A DNA stretch of 64,000 bases from Planococcus halocryophilus (GCF_001687585.2 NZ_CP016537.2:592001-656000), one strand, 5' to 3'. Counted from the first letter of the stretch, positions 26,781-35,948 are shown. Made by a program: numbers and translations. The notes: generated by a model from the letters alone, not told the origin.

Positions 26781-28603
26781 GCCAAATGGGACCTCCACAT
26801 GGCGGGGCAAGCATGCCGCCGCAAAAAGCAAAAGATTTTAAAGGCACGTTCCGACGCCTTGTTTCTTATTTAAAACCACGTCGTAAAAAACTGGCAGCCG
26901 TCTTTTTAGTCGCCATTTTGAGTACCGTCTTCACGATTATTGGACCGAAAATTATGGGTATGGCCATCACTGAATTGTTCGAAGGGGCTTACGGTCAATT
27001 GCAAGGCGCGCCGGGAGCGGGCATTGATTTTGGTGTTATTGGTCAGTTGCTAGCACTTCTTGCCGGTTTGTATGTATTTAGTAGTTTGTTCAGCTATATC
27101 CAGCAATACATGATGTCGACAGTGGCGCAAGATACGGTCTATGATTTGCGCCAAGACGTCAATAAAAAACTAGAAAAATTACCCCTCAAGTATTTTGACG
27201 GGCGAGCAAACGGCGAAACCTTAAGCCGTATGACCAACGACATCGACACAATTGGCAGCACTTTGCAACAAAGTTTGACGCAATTTATTACGTCGATTGT
27301 CACCATTATTGGGATTTTCGTCATGATGTTAACAATCAGTCCATTGTTAACGTTAATTGCCGTTGTTACATTGCCGTTGTCGTTATTCGTGATCGGACCG
27401 ATTTTGAAAAAATCTCAAAAATATTTTGCGAGCCAACAAAAAAACCTTGGCCATTTAAATGGTCACGTGGAAGAAATGTATACTGGCCATCAAGTAGTTA
27501 AAGCGTTTGGACATGAAGCAAAATCCAACGAACAATTTGATGCGGTCAATGAAGAACTATACAATGCTGGGCGTAAAGCGCAGTTTATCTCTGGGATTAT
27601 CATGCCGATGATGACATTGATTGGGAACTTGAGTTATGTCTTGATTAGTATCGTTGGGGGTATTTTAGTCACGCAACGTGCCATTTCTATCGGGGATATT
27701 CAAGCGTTTATCACGTATTCCAAACAGTTTACGCAGCCGATTACGCAAACAGCGAACATCGCCAATATCGTTCAATCGACGATTGCCGCTGCGGAGCGCG
27801 TGTTTGAATTGTTGGATGAGGAAGAAGAAGTAAAAAAAGTGACCACTTCTGTTCTCGAACGCGCGAAAGGCGCTGTTGCATTTAGAGATGTTGATTTTGG
27901 ATATGGCAATGAGTTATTGATCGACAACATGAATATCGATGTTTTACCAGGACAAACAGTCGCGATTGTCGGACCAACCGGTGCTGGTAAAACAACTTTG
28001 ATCAATTTGCTCATGCGTTTTTACGAATTAAATGCTGGACGCATTTTGATCGATGGCCTTGATTCGCGTGACATGTCGAGACATGAATTACGTCAAAACT
28101 TTGGAATGGTATTGCAAGACACATGGCTCTTTAACGGCACGATTCGCGACAATATTGCGTACGGTAAGACGGGCTCTACGGAAGAAGAAGTTCAGGCTGC
28201 TGCGAAAGCAGCACATGCCGATCACTTTATCCGCACTTTGCCGGACGGTTACGATACAATTTTAAATCAAGAAGTATCAAATATTTCACAAGGGCAAAAG
28301 CAATTATTGACCATTGCCCGTGCGATTCTCGCCGATCCACCAATTATGATTTTGGATGAAGCAACATCGAGCGTAGATACGCGGACGGAAATCTTTATCC
28401 AAAAAGCGATGAGTGAATTGATGGATGGCCGCACAAGCTTTGTCATTGCCCACCGCTTGTCGACCATTAAAGACGCTGATTTGATTCTCGTCATGGATCA
28501 AGGGAAAGTTATCGAACAAGGTACGCATCAACAATTGCTCGATAAAGACGGCTTTTACGCCGATTTGTATCAAAGTCAGTTTACAGCGAAATTGGCTGTT
28601 TAA
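26777..28603 (+). CDS. Heterodimeric ABC exporter, catalytic subunit (BmrD-like)
   Basis: A 608-residue half-transporter with six membrane helices and a nucleotide-binding domain. Walker A GPTGAGKTT; Walker B MILDEATSS keeps the catalytic Glu (about 528); the H-loop His is present in VIAHRLSTI (about 559). Its own signature is NISQGQKQ rather than LSGGQ, which matches the rule that the altered signature faces the degenerate Walker B of the partner. A Met/Gly/Pro-rich N-terminal tail precedes the first helix. Confidence 0.92.
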   Translation: MSQMGPPHGGASMPPQKAKDFKGTFRRLVSYLKPRRKKLAAVFLVAILSTVFTIIGPKIMGMAITELFEGAYGQLQGAPGAGIDFGVIGQLLALLAGLYVFSSLFSYIQQYMMSTVAQDTVYDLRQDVNKKLEKLPLKYFDGRANGETLSRMTNDIDTIGSTLQQSLTQFITSIVTIIGIFVMMLTISPLLTLIAVVTLPLSLFVIGPILKKSQKYFASQQKNLGHLNGHVEEMYTGHQVVKAFGHEAKSNEQFDAVNEELYNAGRKAQFISGIIMPMMTLIGNLSYVLISIVGGILVTQRAISIGDIQAFITYSKQFTQPITQTANIANIVQSTIAAAERVFELLDEEEEVKKVTTSVLERAKGAVAFRDVDFGYGNELLIDNMNIDVLPGQTVAIVGPTGAGKTTLINLLMRFYELNAGRILIDGLDSRDMSRHELRQNFGMVLQDTWLFNGTIRDNIAYGKTGSTEEEVQAAAKAAHADHFIRTLPDGYDTILNQEVSNISQGQKQLLTIARAILADPPIMILDEATSSVDTRTEIFIQKAMSELMDGRTSFVIAHRLSTIKDADLILVMDQGKVIEQGTHQQLLDKDGFYADLYQSQFTAKLAV

Positions 28604-28607
28604 AACG

Positions 28608-28636
28608 AAAAAAGGTCCACTGCGGTGGACCTTTTG
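28608..28636. terminator. Bidirectional terminator between convergent genes
   Basis: AAAAGGTCCAC and GTGGACCTTTT form a perfect stem with A and T runs on either side; it serves both the ABC exporter operon and the CPBP gene. Confidence 0.85.
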
Positions 28637-29449
28637 TTATTCAGAAACGGATTCTTTCTCTGGTGGCAACCCACGCGCGAGCCAGTAAATTGCGCCCAGC
28701 ATAAATACGGCACTAACGCCCAACATGATTGTATTCGGCAATGCTTTCGTGTAGACATCTGTAAAGTGGAATATGGCAACCGACTCTGGCCATTTTGGCG
28801 CTAAAAACAGCGAAGCGGCCGCGAGTGAATTATTGATGATGTGCAAAAAAATTGGTACTAGTAAATTATTTGTGCGCAAATACAGGAGCGAGGCTATAAC
28901 ACCAAACAAAAACGCACCGATCACATCAAGATGCAACACACCAAACACTAAGCTGGAGATTAGAATACCGCCCCACACCGAAGTTTTGCCGATCAAGCGC
29001 TTTAGCAATACACCGCGGAACATAAATTCCTCGACCACAGGTGCTAAAACGGCGATGGTGAAAATCGTAAATGCAATATACCAAGGCGACTCAGGTAGTG
29101 GGATTTCTTCTAACAATAAGTCGACAAGCCACGGAGCAAAAGGCGCCAGCACATACAGCTGAAGCCAAAACATGCTAAGCGAAAAAGCAATCGACACTGC
29201 CACTAATGCAAATAAAATCGGCAACCATTTTTTTGTGCCAGTAAACGATAAGACGTTCCAAATAGAGGCATTGTGTTTCTTGAAATAATAGCCAAAGTAA
29301 ATTCCAGGGACGACGACATACATCACCAACTGGCTGACGATTTCAAACGTGATGACGCTGACATTTAACAGGACTAAGGTCAACATACTGACAACGGTTC
29401 CGATAACCGAATACAAAATCAAATACCGAGCTTTCATTTCTTCAAACAT
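28637..29449 (-). CDS. CPBP-family intramembrane metalloprotease
   Basis: A 270-residue protein with about seven or eight membrane segments. The CPBP (Abi/Rce1-like) motifs are EEFMFRG (Glu140, Glu141, Arg145), FGVLHLD and HIINN, which together form the metal site. Family members cleave prenylated or membrane peptides or act in bacteriocin immunity; the substrate here is unknown. AAAAGGGTGG precedes ATG 29449. Confidence 0.88.
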   Translation of the reverse strand: MFEEMKARYLILYSVIGTVVSMLTLVLLNVSVITFEIVSQLVMYVVVPGIYFGYYFKKHNASIWNVLSFTGTKKWLPILFALVAVSIAFSLSMFWLQLYVLAPFAPWLVDLLLEEIPLPESPWYIAFTIFTIAVLAPVVEEFMFRGVLLKRLIGKTSVWGGILISSLVFGVLHLDVIGAFLFGVIASLLYLRTNNLLVPIFLHIINNSLAAASLFLAPKWPESVAIFHFTDVYTKALPNTIMLGVSAVFMLGAIYWLARGLPPEKESVSE

Positions 29450-29606
29450 AGAGCACCACCCTTTTAAGTGTCATATTAGATTATACGAACACGGACGTAG
29501 TAAGTTCCAAAAGATGCTATTTTTCGACAATGAACACAAAACAGCGTATGCTTAAGGTAGTTTACCAGACCGCTTTAGCGGTAGGCAGAACGGAAGGATG
29601 ATTTAC

Positions 29607-29780
29607 ATGGCATTTCTAGAAAAACTCAACCAATTCAAAGACAAGTCGATCGAAAAAGGCAGAACCCATTGGGAAGAAAACAAAGACGACTACAAAGAAA
29701 AAGCCACTAACTATAAAGACAAAGCAATGGTCATGAAAGACGACGTTGCCAATAAAATAAAAGAAAAAACGAGAAAATAA
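29607..29780 (+). CDS. Small Lys/Asp-rich helical protein
   Basis: A 57-residue hydrophilic protein, not recognised. It is almost entirely charged amphipathic helix with repeated YKEKATN / YKDKAMV-like segments, like small stress-related helical proteins. GGAAGG lies nine bases before ATG 29607. It has its own terminator, which supports a real monocistronic gene. Confidence 0.7.
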   Translation: MAFLEKLNQFKDKSIEKGRTHWEENKDDYKEKATNYKDKAMVMKDDVANKIKEKTRK

Positions 29781-29789
29781 TTGATGGAG

Positions 29790-29823
29790 TAGCCAAGCTG
29801 GTAAAGCTTGGCTACTTTTTTTG
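29790..29823 (+). terminator. Terminator after the small helical protein gene
   Basis: GTAGCCAAGCT and AGCTTGGCTAC pair, followed by eight T. Confidence 0.9.
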
Positions 29824-29849
29824 TGGGGTTTATAGGGATACTTGGTTTT

Positions 29850-30365
29850 ACATGAAGTTTTTGTGTTTTTACGTGAACATTTGGGAGTTATACATGAACT
29901 ATTGAGTTCTTTACATGAACTATTGAGTTTTTAACAGGGATGCGAGTTTTTACATGAAGTTTTGGAGTCTTTACCTGAACTTTTAAAAGTTATACATGAA
30001 GTGTTGAGTTCTTTACATGAACTATTGAGTTTTTAACAGGGATGTGAGTTTTTACATGAAGTTTCAGAGTCTTTACCTGAACTTTTAAGAGTTATACCTG
30101 AACTATTGAGTTCTTTACATGAACTTTTATAGTTTTAACAGGGATGTGAGTTTTTACATGAAGTTTCAGAGTCTTTACCTGAACTTTTAAGAGTTATACC
30201 TGAAGTGTTGAGTTCTTTACATGAACTTTTATAGTTTTAACAGGGATGTGAGTTTTTACATGAAGTTTCAGAGTCTTTACCTGAACTTTTAAAAGTTATA
30301 CATGAACTATTGAGTTCTTTACATGAACTTTTAGGGTTTTAAAAGGGATGCAAGTTTTTACATAT
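29850..30365 (+). repeat. 21-bp phased intergenic repeat array (array 6)
   Basis: About 515 bp of units like TTTACATGAACTATTGAG. The ACAGGGATG motif (once AAAGGGATG) recurs at 29934, 30036, 30138, 30240 and 30342: four steps of exactly 102 bp. The gap 29824-30446 contains no gene. Confidence 0.93.
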
Positions 30366-30446
30366 CTATATAACAGAATAATCAGACTTTAAATCTCGAG
30401 CTATTCAAGCGATAATAGAAGAAAGGAAAAGAGCGGAGGTCATATG

Positions 30447-32432
30447 ATGGAGAAGACCAAGTTAACGGCAATTTTCTTTGCGTTTATTCTTCTATTAACA
30501 GCATGCCAGCAGGAGGAAGCGGAACCGACTCCTGAACAACCACCAGAAGAGCCAACTGAAACAGTCGAATCACCGGAAGGACGGGTGGCGGATTTTATTG
30601 AGCTATGGAATAATGGCGACTTTCCTACGATGCACAGCACTTATTTAAATCAAGGCACACAAACCGTTTACGGGGAAGCGAATTTTGTGATATGGCAACA
30701 AGAGCTGCACAAACAGCTTGGCGTTGAAAACATCAATGTCACGTACACAAAGCCTGACGAAGATGCCGAATGGAATCAAGACCAGCCGGCGGATTTCAAA
30801 ATTAACGTGAGTTTTGATTCCATTATAGGTCCGGTGGAATTTAATAAAACCTTGACCTTGCTTTATGAACAGGAAGATTGGTTTGTAGAATGGGACCCGT
30901 CGTTTATTTTGCCGAATTTAGAGGCAGGGGACCAAGTGACGACAGCTGTGGTTGAAGGGGCGCGCGGGGAAATTGTCGATCGCAATGGTAAAGCGATGGC
31001 ATCGAATAGTGAAGGTTATGAAATTGGCGTAGTTCCTGAAAACTTCGATTTATCGAAAAAGCAACAATTGGCGCAGTTGCTAGGCGTTACAGAAGAGACG
31101 ATTGATGGCCGGCTCAATCAACCGTGGGTGCAGCCGCATTATTTAGTGCCGATTGCGCAAATCAAGGCAGATCAATCGACACTGGATGAGCTATTTACCA
31201 TTCGCGGTACCAAGCAAGAAAAAGTAGTGATGCGCAATTATCCGTATAACCGCGCTTTATCGCACGTTACCGGATATGTGGGCCCGATTACGGCTCAGCA
31301 ACTAGCGGAGTGGAGTGACCAAGGCTATACGACTGAAAACTTGGTAGGGCGACAAGGCTTAGAAGAAGTGTTGCAGGAGCGGCTACGCGGAAAAGCAGGC
31401 GGCCGCATTATTTTGAAAAAACAACGTGAAAACGCCGTGATCACCTCGGTCGAAAATGAGCCGGTGCCAGGCGAAACGGTTACGTTAACGATTGACGCCG
31501 AGCTGCAGAAAAAAATCTATACGGCGATGAAAGAACAGCCGGGAGCAAGTGCGGCGATTGATCCAACGACTGGCGAAACCTTAGCACTCGTTAGCTCGCC
31601 AGGCTTTGATCCCAATGAATTTGTGCCAAACATCACCACTAGTCGATTTCAAGAACTCGCAAACGATCCGTTGCAGCCATTTTTCAACCGGTTTGCAGCC
31701 GTCTATACACCAGGTCCAGTAATCCAGCCGATTACCGCAGCCATTGGAATGGAAAGCGGCACGCTCGATCCGGCGGAAGGTATGGACATCACTGGCAAGT
31801 CGTGGCAACGCTATCGTTCGTGGGGCGATTTCCGCATCACGCGTCCACGGGAAGATATCAAAAATCCGATTGATTTGAACAAAGCGCTTGTTTATTCCGA
31901 CGCGATTTACTTTGCCCGTCAAGCATTGAATATCCAAGACAATGATTTTCAAACAGGTTTGGAGAAATTCGGCTTTGGCGAAGCACTCGAATTTCCAATC
32001 GAGCTGACAACGTCACGCATTTCAAAAGACGGCACATTTGGCTCGGAGGGGCAGCTTGCCGACACAGCATCTGGTCAAGGTCAGATGCAAGTCAACATCC
32101 TGCACCTCGCTAATCTCTATAGCCCGATTTTGACGGACGGCAAACTGTATAAACCGATGTTGTATGTATCTGACGAAAAATCGCACTTATGGAATGAAAA
32201 CTTGTTAAGTGCGGCGAACGCTAAAATTTTGCGGAAAAGCTTCAGCAATACAGGGGAACAACTCGGTATAGAAATCGCTGGCAAAAGCGGTACAGCGAAT
32301 GAAAGAGGCAAGCAGACAAAATGGTTCGTCGGTTACCAAGCATCCAATCCTAAGTTGATTGTCTCAATGATGATCCAAGGCGACGCCCGAGTTGAGAAGA
32401 TGGTGGAACAAGCTCTTGATACAGAAGAATAA
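30447..32432 (+). CDS. MecA/PbpC-like penicillin-binding protein with a degenerate active site
   Basis: A 661-residue lipoprotein (lipobox LLTAC, Cys20) with the MecA-type order: NTF2-like N-terminal domain (about 40-150), dimerisation domain, then transpeptidase domain (about 330-655). The active-site Ser-x-x-Lys is replaced: the text reads TPGPVIQPIT, Pro424 for Ser and Gln427 for Lys. The second motif SxN is SDA (484-486) instead of SDN. Only the third motif KSGT (613-616) remains. The protein should not acylate with beta-lactams or cross-link wall. The frame is intact and has its own terminator, so it may serve as a scaffold or sensor. GGAGG fits ATG 30447 better than 30444. Confidence 0.9.
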   Translation: MEKTKLTAIFFAFILLLTACQQEEAEPTPEQPPEEPTETVESPEGRVADFIELWNNGDFPTMHSTYLNQGTQTVYGEANFVIWQQELHKQLGVENINVTYTKPDEDAEWNQDQPADFKINVSFDSIIGPVEFNKTLTLLYEQEDWFVEWDPSFILPNLEAGDQVTTAVVEGARGEIVDRNGKAMASNSEGYEIGVVPENFDLSKKQQLAQLLGVTEETIDGRLNQPWVQPHYLVPIAQIKADQSTLDELFTIRGTKQEKVVMRNYPYNRALSHVTGYVGPITAQQLAEWSDQGYTTENLVGRQGLEEVLQERLRGKAGGRIILKKQRENAVITSVENEPVPGETVTLTIDAELQKKIYTAMKEQPGASAAIDPTTGETLALVSSPGFDPNEFVPNITTSRFQELANDPLQPFFNRFAAVYTPGPVIQPITAAIGMESGTLDPAEGMDITGKSWQRYRSWGDFRITRPREDIKNPIDLNKALVYSDAIYFARQALNIQDNDFQTGLEKFGFGEALEFPIELTTSRISKDGTFGSEGQLADTASGQGQMQVNILHLANLYSPILTDGKLYKPMLYVSDEKSHLWNENLLSAANAKILRKSFSNTGEQLGIEIAGKSGTANERGKQTKWFVGYQASNPKLIVSMMIQGDARVEKMVEQALDTEE

Positions 32433-32435
32433 AAA

Positions 32436-32468
32436 TGAGCCAGGCAGATGGTGCCTGGCTTTTTTGTT
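32436..32468 (+). terminator. Terminator after the PBP-like gene
   Basis: AGCCAGGCA and TGCCTGGCT pair, followed by T6. Confidence 0.9.
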
Positions 32469-32471
32469 TGT

Positions 32472-32890
32472 TACATGAAGTTTTGATGTTGTTACCAGTA
32501 CATTTAAGCGCTATACATGAACTTTCAAGCTCTTTACAAGAACTTTTGGAGTTTTAACAGGGATTGCCGCTGTTACAAGAAGTTTCAGCGTTTATACCAG
32601 TACATTTATGAGTTATACATGAACTTTCAAGCTCTTTACATGAACTTTTCGAGTCTTAACAGGGATTGCCGCTGTTACAAGAAGTTTCAGCTTTTATACC
32701 AGTACATTTATGAGTTATACATGAACTTTCAAGCTCTTTACAAGAACTTTTGGAGTTTTAACAGGGATTGCCGCTGTTACAAGAAGTTTCAGCGTTTATA
32801 CCAGTACATTTATGAGTTATACATGAACTTTCAAGCTCTTTACATGAACTTTTGGAGTTTTAACAGGGACACCCGCTCAGACAAAAAGTT
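32472..32890 (+). repeat. 21-bp phased intergenic repeat array (array 7)
   Basis: The motif ACAGGGA recurs at 32557, 32659, 32761 and 32863, exactly 102 bp apart; intervening units resemble TATACATGAACTTTCAAG. A long plus frame across the array encodes only heptad-like repeat translation without a ribosome binding site and is not called. Nothing else is visible before the MerR gene. Confidence 0.92.
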
Positions 32891-33096
32891 TTACCATCTC
32901 CAAACAACTCTCACTTCTAGAAATGTCGATATAATGTCGCTAGTGTGCACCTATCTATATTTTATTGAAAAACCAGCACGTTACACTGTATGCTTTTTCA
33001 CAGAACGTGCTATATTTTTTAGTACAACGATCTGGTGCTATCGAGTCACAGATCAAATCGGCTAAAAAAGGAGGCGTCTGCATTGGGAAGGAGTTA

Positions 33097-33483
33097 ATGA
33101 AAATCGGGGAAGTTGCAAAATTGAGCGGGGTATCAACGAGAACCATCGATTATTATACGGTATCGGGATTGCTGCATAGCGAGCGGTCTGACACAAATTA
33201 TCGACTGTATCCGGCTTCTACCATGCAGACGCTTGAACGCATTCAATTATTGAAAAAGCAGCGCATGTCGATTTCGGAAATTAAAGAAGTATTGAATACA
33301 CCGGAACGTCCCGAAACAGAGCTTCTAGTCGATGAAGTATACGAAGAATTCGAATGCTTGCAACGAAAAATCACAAGCTTGGAAGAGCAATTAAAAGATG
33401 CACCAAGTTCTGTGAAGTTGCACGTCAGCAAAACACTTGAGCATCAATTAGCAGCAATCACTGCATTGATCGCTTTGTTGTAA
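33097..33483 (+). CDS. MerR-family regulator
   Basis: A 128-residue MerR protein: winged helix MKIGEVAKLSGVSTRTIDYY (cut to 20 residues) then YRLYPASTMQTLERI, and a C-terminal coiled coil. No metal-binding Cys pattern is seen, so the effector is unlikely to be a thiophilic metal. AAGGAG precedes ATG 33097. The CNNM gene starts 38 bases downstream, so this regulator may govern the two CNNM genes. Confidence 0.88.
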   Translation: MKIGEVAKLSGVSTRTIDYYTVSGLLHSERSDTNYRLYPASTMQTLERIQLLKKQRMSISEIKEVLNTPERPETELLVDEVYEEFECLQRKITSLEEQLKDAPSSVKLHVSKTLEHQLAAITALIALL

Positions 33484-33491
33484 ATCATTTT

Positions 33492-33515
33492 GGAGGTGAA
33501 TCCCTTTTATAGGGA
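33492..33515 (+). promoter_or_regulatory. Shine-Dalgarno plus hairpin leader of CNNM gene 1
   Basis: A full GGAGGTGA (33492-33499) lies 22 bases before the GTG start, too far for normal use. Between them TCCCT/AGGGA forms a five-base hairpin that would shorten the effective distance. The AGGGA arm itself is six bases from the start. The same layout precedes CNNM gene 2. Confidence 0.7.
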
Positions 33516-33521
33516 AGACAC

Positions 33522-34838
33522 GTGGATATAGTTACCTTATTGAATTTGGTTTTATTAATCTTATTGCTCGCTTTAACAGCATTTTTTGTGGGCTCAGAGT
33601 TTGCGGTTGTTAAAATTCGCATGTCGCGGCTCGACCAACTAATCGCAGAAGGCAATAAAAAGGCGGTAATCGCGAAAAAAGTGGCGAGCGACTTGGATTA
33701 TTATTTGTCGGCTTGTCAGCTCGGCATTACCGTTACAGCGCTTGGACTTGGTGCGCTCGGAAAACCGACAATTGAACGATTGATGTATCCGGTCTTTGAT
33801 TTTTTTGCGGTTTCCGATGCAATGGCATCAACAGCTTCTTACGCCATCGCGTTTATACTCGTAACGTATCTTCATGTAGTAGTTGGCGAAATGGCGCCGA
33901 AAACATTGGCGATTCAATTTGCTGAGAAGATGTCCTTGCTTTTGGCACCGCCACTTTACTGGTTTGGGAAAGTGATGAAGCCTTTTATCTGGGCATTGAA
34001 CGGAGCGGCTCGCGTATTGCTAAGAATGTTTGGCGTTAAACCAGCAGGTCATGAACAAGCTTATTCAGAAGAAGAGTTGAAAATTGTGATGGCGCAAAGT
34101 TTTGAAGGCGGAGCTATCAATGAAACCGAACTTTCGTATATGGAAAACGTGTTTTCATTTGATGAGCGCGTAGCTAAAGACATTATGGTGCCACGTACAG
34201 AACTTGTTACGCTGGATAAAGACATGCCGCTCGAAGAAATTATAGAGATTTTGGACGAAAACAATTACACACGCTACCCGGTCACAGAAGATGGCGACAA
34301 AGACCAAATTCTCGGGTTTGTCAGTGCCAAAAAAATGCTGCCGCATATTGTCGCTGGACGCGAATGGTATCTTGAAAATTTCGTGTTAGAACTTCCAACT
34401 GTTTTTGAAGCAACGGGTTTGCAAAATGCGTTAATGATTATGCAAAAAGCCCGCGTCCACATTGCCATCGTTGCAGATGAATATGGTGGGACAGCCGGCA
34501 TGATTACAATGGAAGACATTTTAGAAGAAATCGTTGGGGAAATACGCGATGAATTTGATTTTGATGAAGTGGCTGACATTAGCAAAGTGAGCAACAATCA
34601 ATATTTGATTAACGGCCGCGTGTTGTTGAAAGATCTTGAAGAACGCTTTGATTTAACATTTGATGAAAGTGATGACATCGACACCATTGGTGGTTGGATT
34701 CATTTTAAGAGCCCGGGTGATGTTGAAACCGGCGCGACGTTCACGGATTTGAATATTTCATGGACTATCGTTGAAATGGACAACCAGCAAGTCAAGCAAG
34801 TGATGTTCCATAATCATTCGAATAAGTTGAATGAATAA
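33522..34838 (+). CDS. CNNM/HlyC-type transporter-like protein, full length (paralog 1)
   Basis: A 438-residue hemolysin-family protein: DUF21/CNNM membrane domain (about 1-190, four hydrophobic segments), two CBS domains (about 205-325) and the C-terminal CorC_HlyC domain (about 345-425). Related proteins are linked to Mg2+ or other cation efflux and resistance. The first in-frame start after a stop is GTG 33522. It is 61% or so identical by eye to paralog 2 in the membrane domain, which suggests tandem duplication; no exact identity was computed. Confidence 0.9.
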   Translation: MDIVTLLNLVLLILLLALTAFFVGSEFAVVKIRMSRLDQLIAEGNKKAVIAKKVASDLDYYLSACQLGITVTALGLGALGKPTIERLMYPVFDFFAVSDAMASTASYAIAFILVTYLHVVVGEMAPKTLAIQFAEKMSLLLAPPLYWFGKVMKPFIWALNGAARVLLRMFGVKPAGHEQAYSEEELKIVMAQSFEGGAINETELSYMENVFSFDERVAKDIMVPRTELVTLDKDMPLEEIIEILDENNYTRYPVTEDGDKDQILGFVSAKKMLPHIVAGREWYLENFVLELPTVFEATGLQNALMIMQKARVHIAIVADEYGGTAGMITMEDILEEIVGEIRDEFDFDEVADISKVSNNQYLINGRVLLKDLEERFDLTFDESDDIDTIGGWIHFKSPGDVETGATFTDLNISWTIVEMDNQQVKQVMFHNHSNKLNE

Positions 34839-34857
34839 CGTCAACTTAACCATTAAT

Positions 34858-34882
34858 GGAGGTGAATCCCTCGTTTGAGGGA
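34858..34882 (+). promoter_or_regulatory. Shine-Dalgarno plus hairpin leader of CNNM gene 2
   Basis: GGAGGTGA (34858-34865) lies 23 bases before TTG 34889. The spacer holds TCCCTC/GAGGGA, a six-base hairpin with a four-base loop. Loop sequence differs from gene 1 but the stem is kept. Confidence 0.7.
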
Positions 34883-34888
34883 GACCAA

Positions 34889-35941
34889 TTGGACGGACAA
34901 ATAGTCATTAGTTTACTACTTATTGCGTTATTAATTATCGCAACTGCCTTTTTCGTCGGTGCCGAGTTCGCCATTTTAAAAGTGCGTATGTCGAGAATCG
35001 ACCAATTGATCGCTGAAGGCAATAAAAAAGCCGTACTCGCAAAAAAAGTAGCCAATAATTTGGATTATTACTTATCTGCTTGTCAGCTCGGAATCACGAT
35101 AACGGCACTCGCCCTTGGTGCATTAGGAGAGCCGACCGTTGAACGCATGTTGCACCCATTATTTGAAGCGTTCGCAGTTCCCGCGGCATTATCAACCATT
35201 TTATCGTACGCAATCGCACTTACAATCGTGACGTTTTTACACGTTGTGATCGGTGAATTGGCGCCAAAAACATTGGCGATTCAATACGCTGAAAAAGTCA
35301 CGCTATTGCTGGCACCATCGCTTTATTGGTTCGGTAAAATCATGAATCCGTTTATTTGGTTGATGAATGGCTCAGCACGATTGTTGTTGCGTTTATTCAA
35401 AGTAGAGCCAGCCGGCCACGAAGAAGCCCATTCGGAAGAAGAGTTAAAGCTGATCATGGCGGAAAGCTTCCAAAGCGGCGAGATCAATCAAACCGAGCTA
35501 ACGTATTTGAAAAACATCTTCGCTTTTGACGATCGCATTGTTCGCAACATCATGATCCCAAAAGCGGAAATCGTGTCAGTCGATAGTCGCCTGACGCGCT
35601 CTGAGCTTTTTAAAGTATTGGATAAACACCAATTTACCCGTTACCCGGTAGCCGACTATGGCAATGAAAACAACCTCATCGGTTTTATTAACACGAAAGA
35701 ATTGTTAACGAGCATGGCAGCAGGAAGAACGCAAAATCCGGAATCGTTTATCCACGAGATGTCGCGTTTCCCAGAAACGACACCCATTCAAAAAGTGTTG
35801 ACCAATATGCAGCAAAGCCACACGCATATGGCCATCATCACAAAAGACGGTGCGATGACTGGACTTGTAACAATGGAAGACATTTTAGAAGAAATCGTCG
35901 GCGAAATTAGCGATGACTCGTTCGAAGCAGAACCAATTTAA
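34889..35941 (+). CDS. CNNM/HlyC-type protein lacking the CorC_HlyC domain (paralog 2)
   Basis: A 350-residue paralog of the preceding protein. The CNNM membrane domain and both CBS domains are present, but the chain ends just after [14 protein letters not shown], so the C-terminal CorC_HlyC domain of about 80 residues is absent. Alignment with paralog 1 places the start at TTG 34889 (MDGQIVISLLLI); the in-frame ATG 34856 would translate the Shine-Dalgarno and hairpin. A natural terminator follows, so the shorter form looks fixed rather than freshly broken. Confidence 0.87.
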   Translation: MDGQIVISLLLIALLIIATAFFVGAEFAILKVRMSRIDQLIAEGNKKAVLAKKVANNLDYYLSACQLGITITALALGALGEPTVERMLHPLFEAFAVPAALSTILSYAIALTIVTFLHVVIGELAPKTLAIQYAEKVTLLLAPSLYWFGKIMNPFIWLMNGSARLLLRLFKVEPAGHEEAHSEEELKLIMAESFQSGEINQTELTYLKNIFAFDDRIVRNIMIPKAEIVSVDSRLTRSELFKVLDKHQFTRYPVADYGNENNLIGFINTKELLTSMAAGRTQNPESFIHEMSRFPETTPIQKVLTNMQQSHTHMAIITKDGAMTGLVTMEDILEEIVGEISDDSFEAEPI

Positions 35942-35948
35942 TGCGAAT

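Noticed and set aside
30447..32432. Active MecA-type beta-lactam resistance protein
   Set aside because: The catalytic Ser, Lys and the Asn of SxN are all missing.
32517..33065. 182-codon plus-strand frame with heptad-like translation
   Set aside because: It is the repeat array; the frame used differs from array 1, so no protein is conserved.
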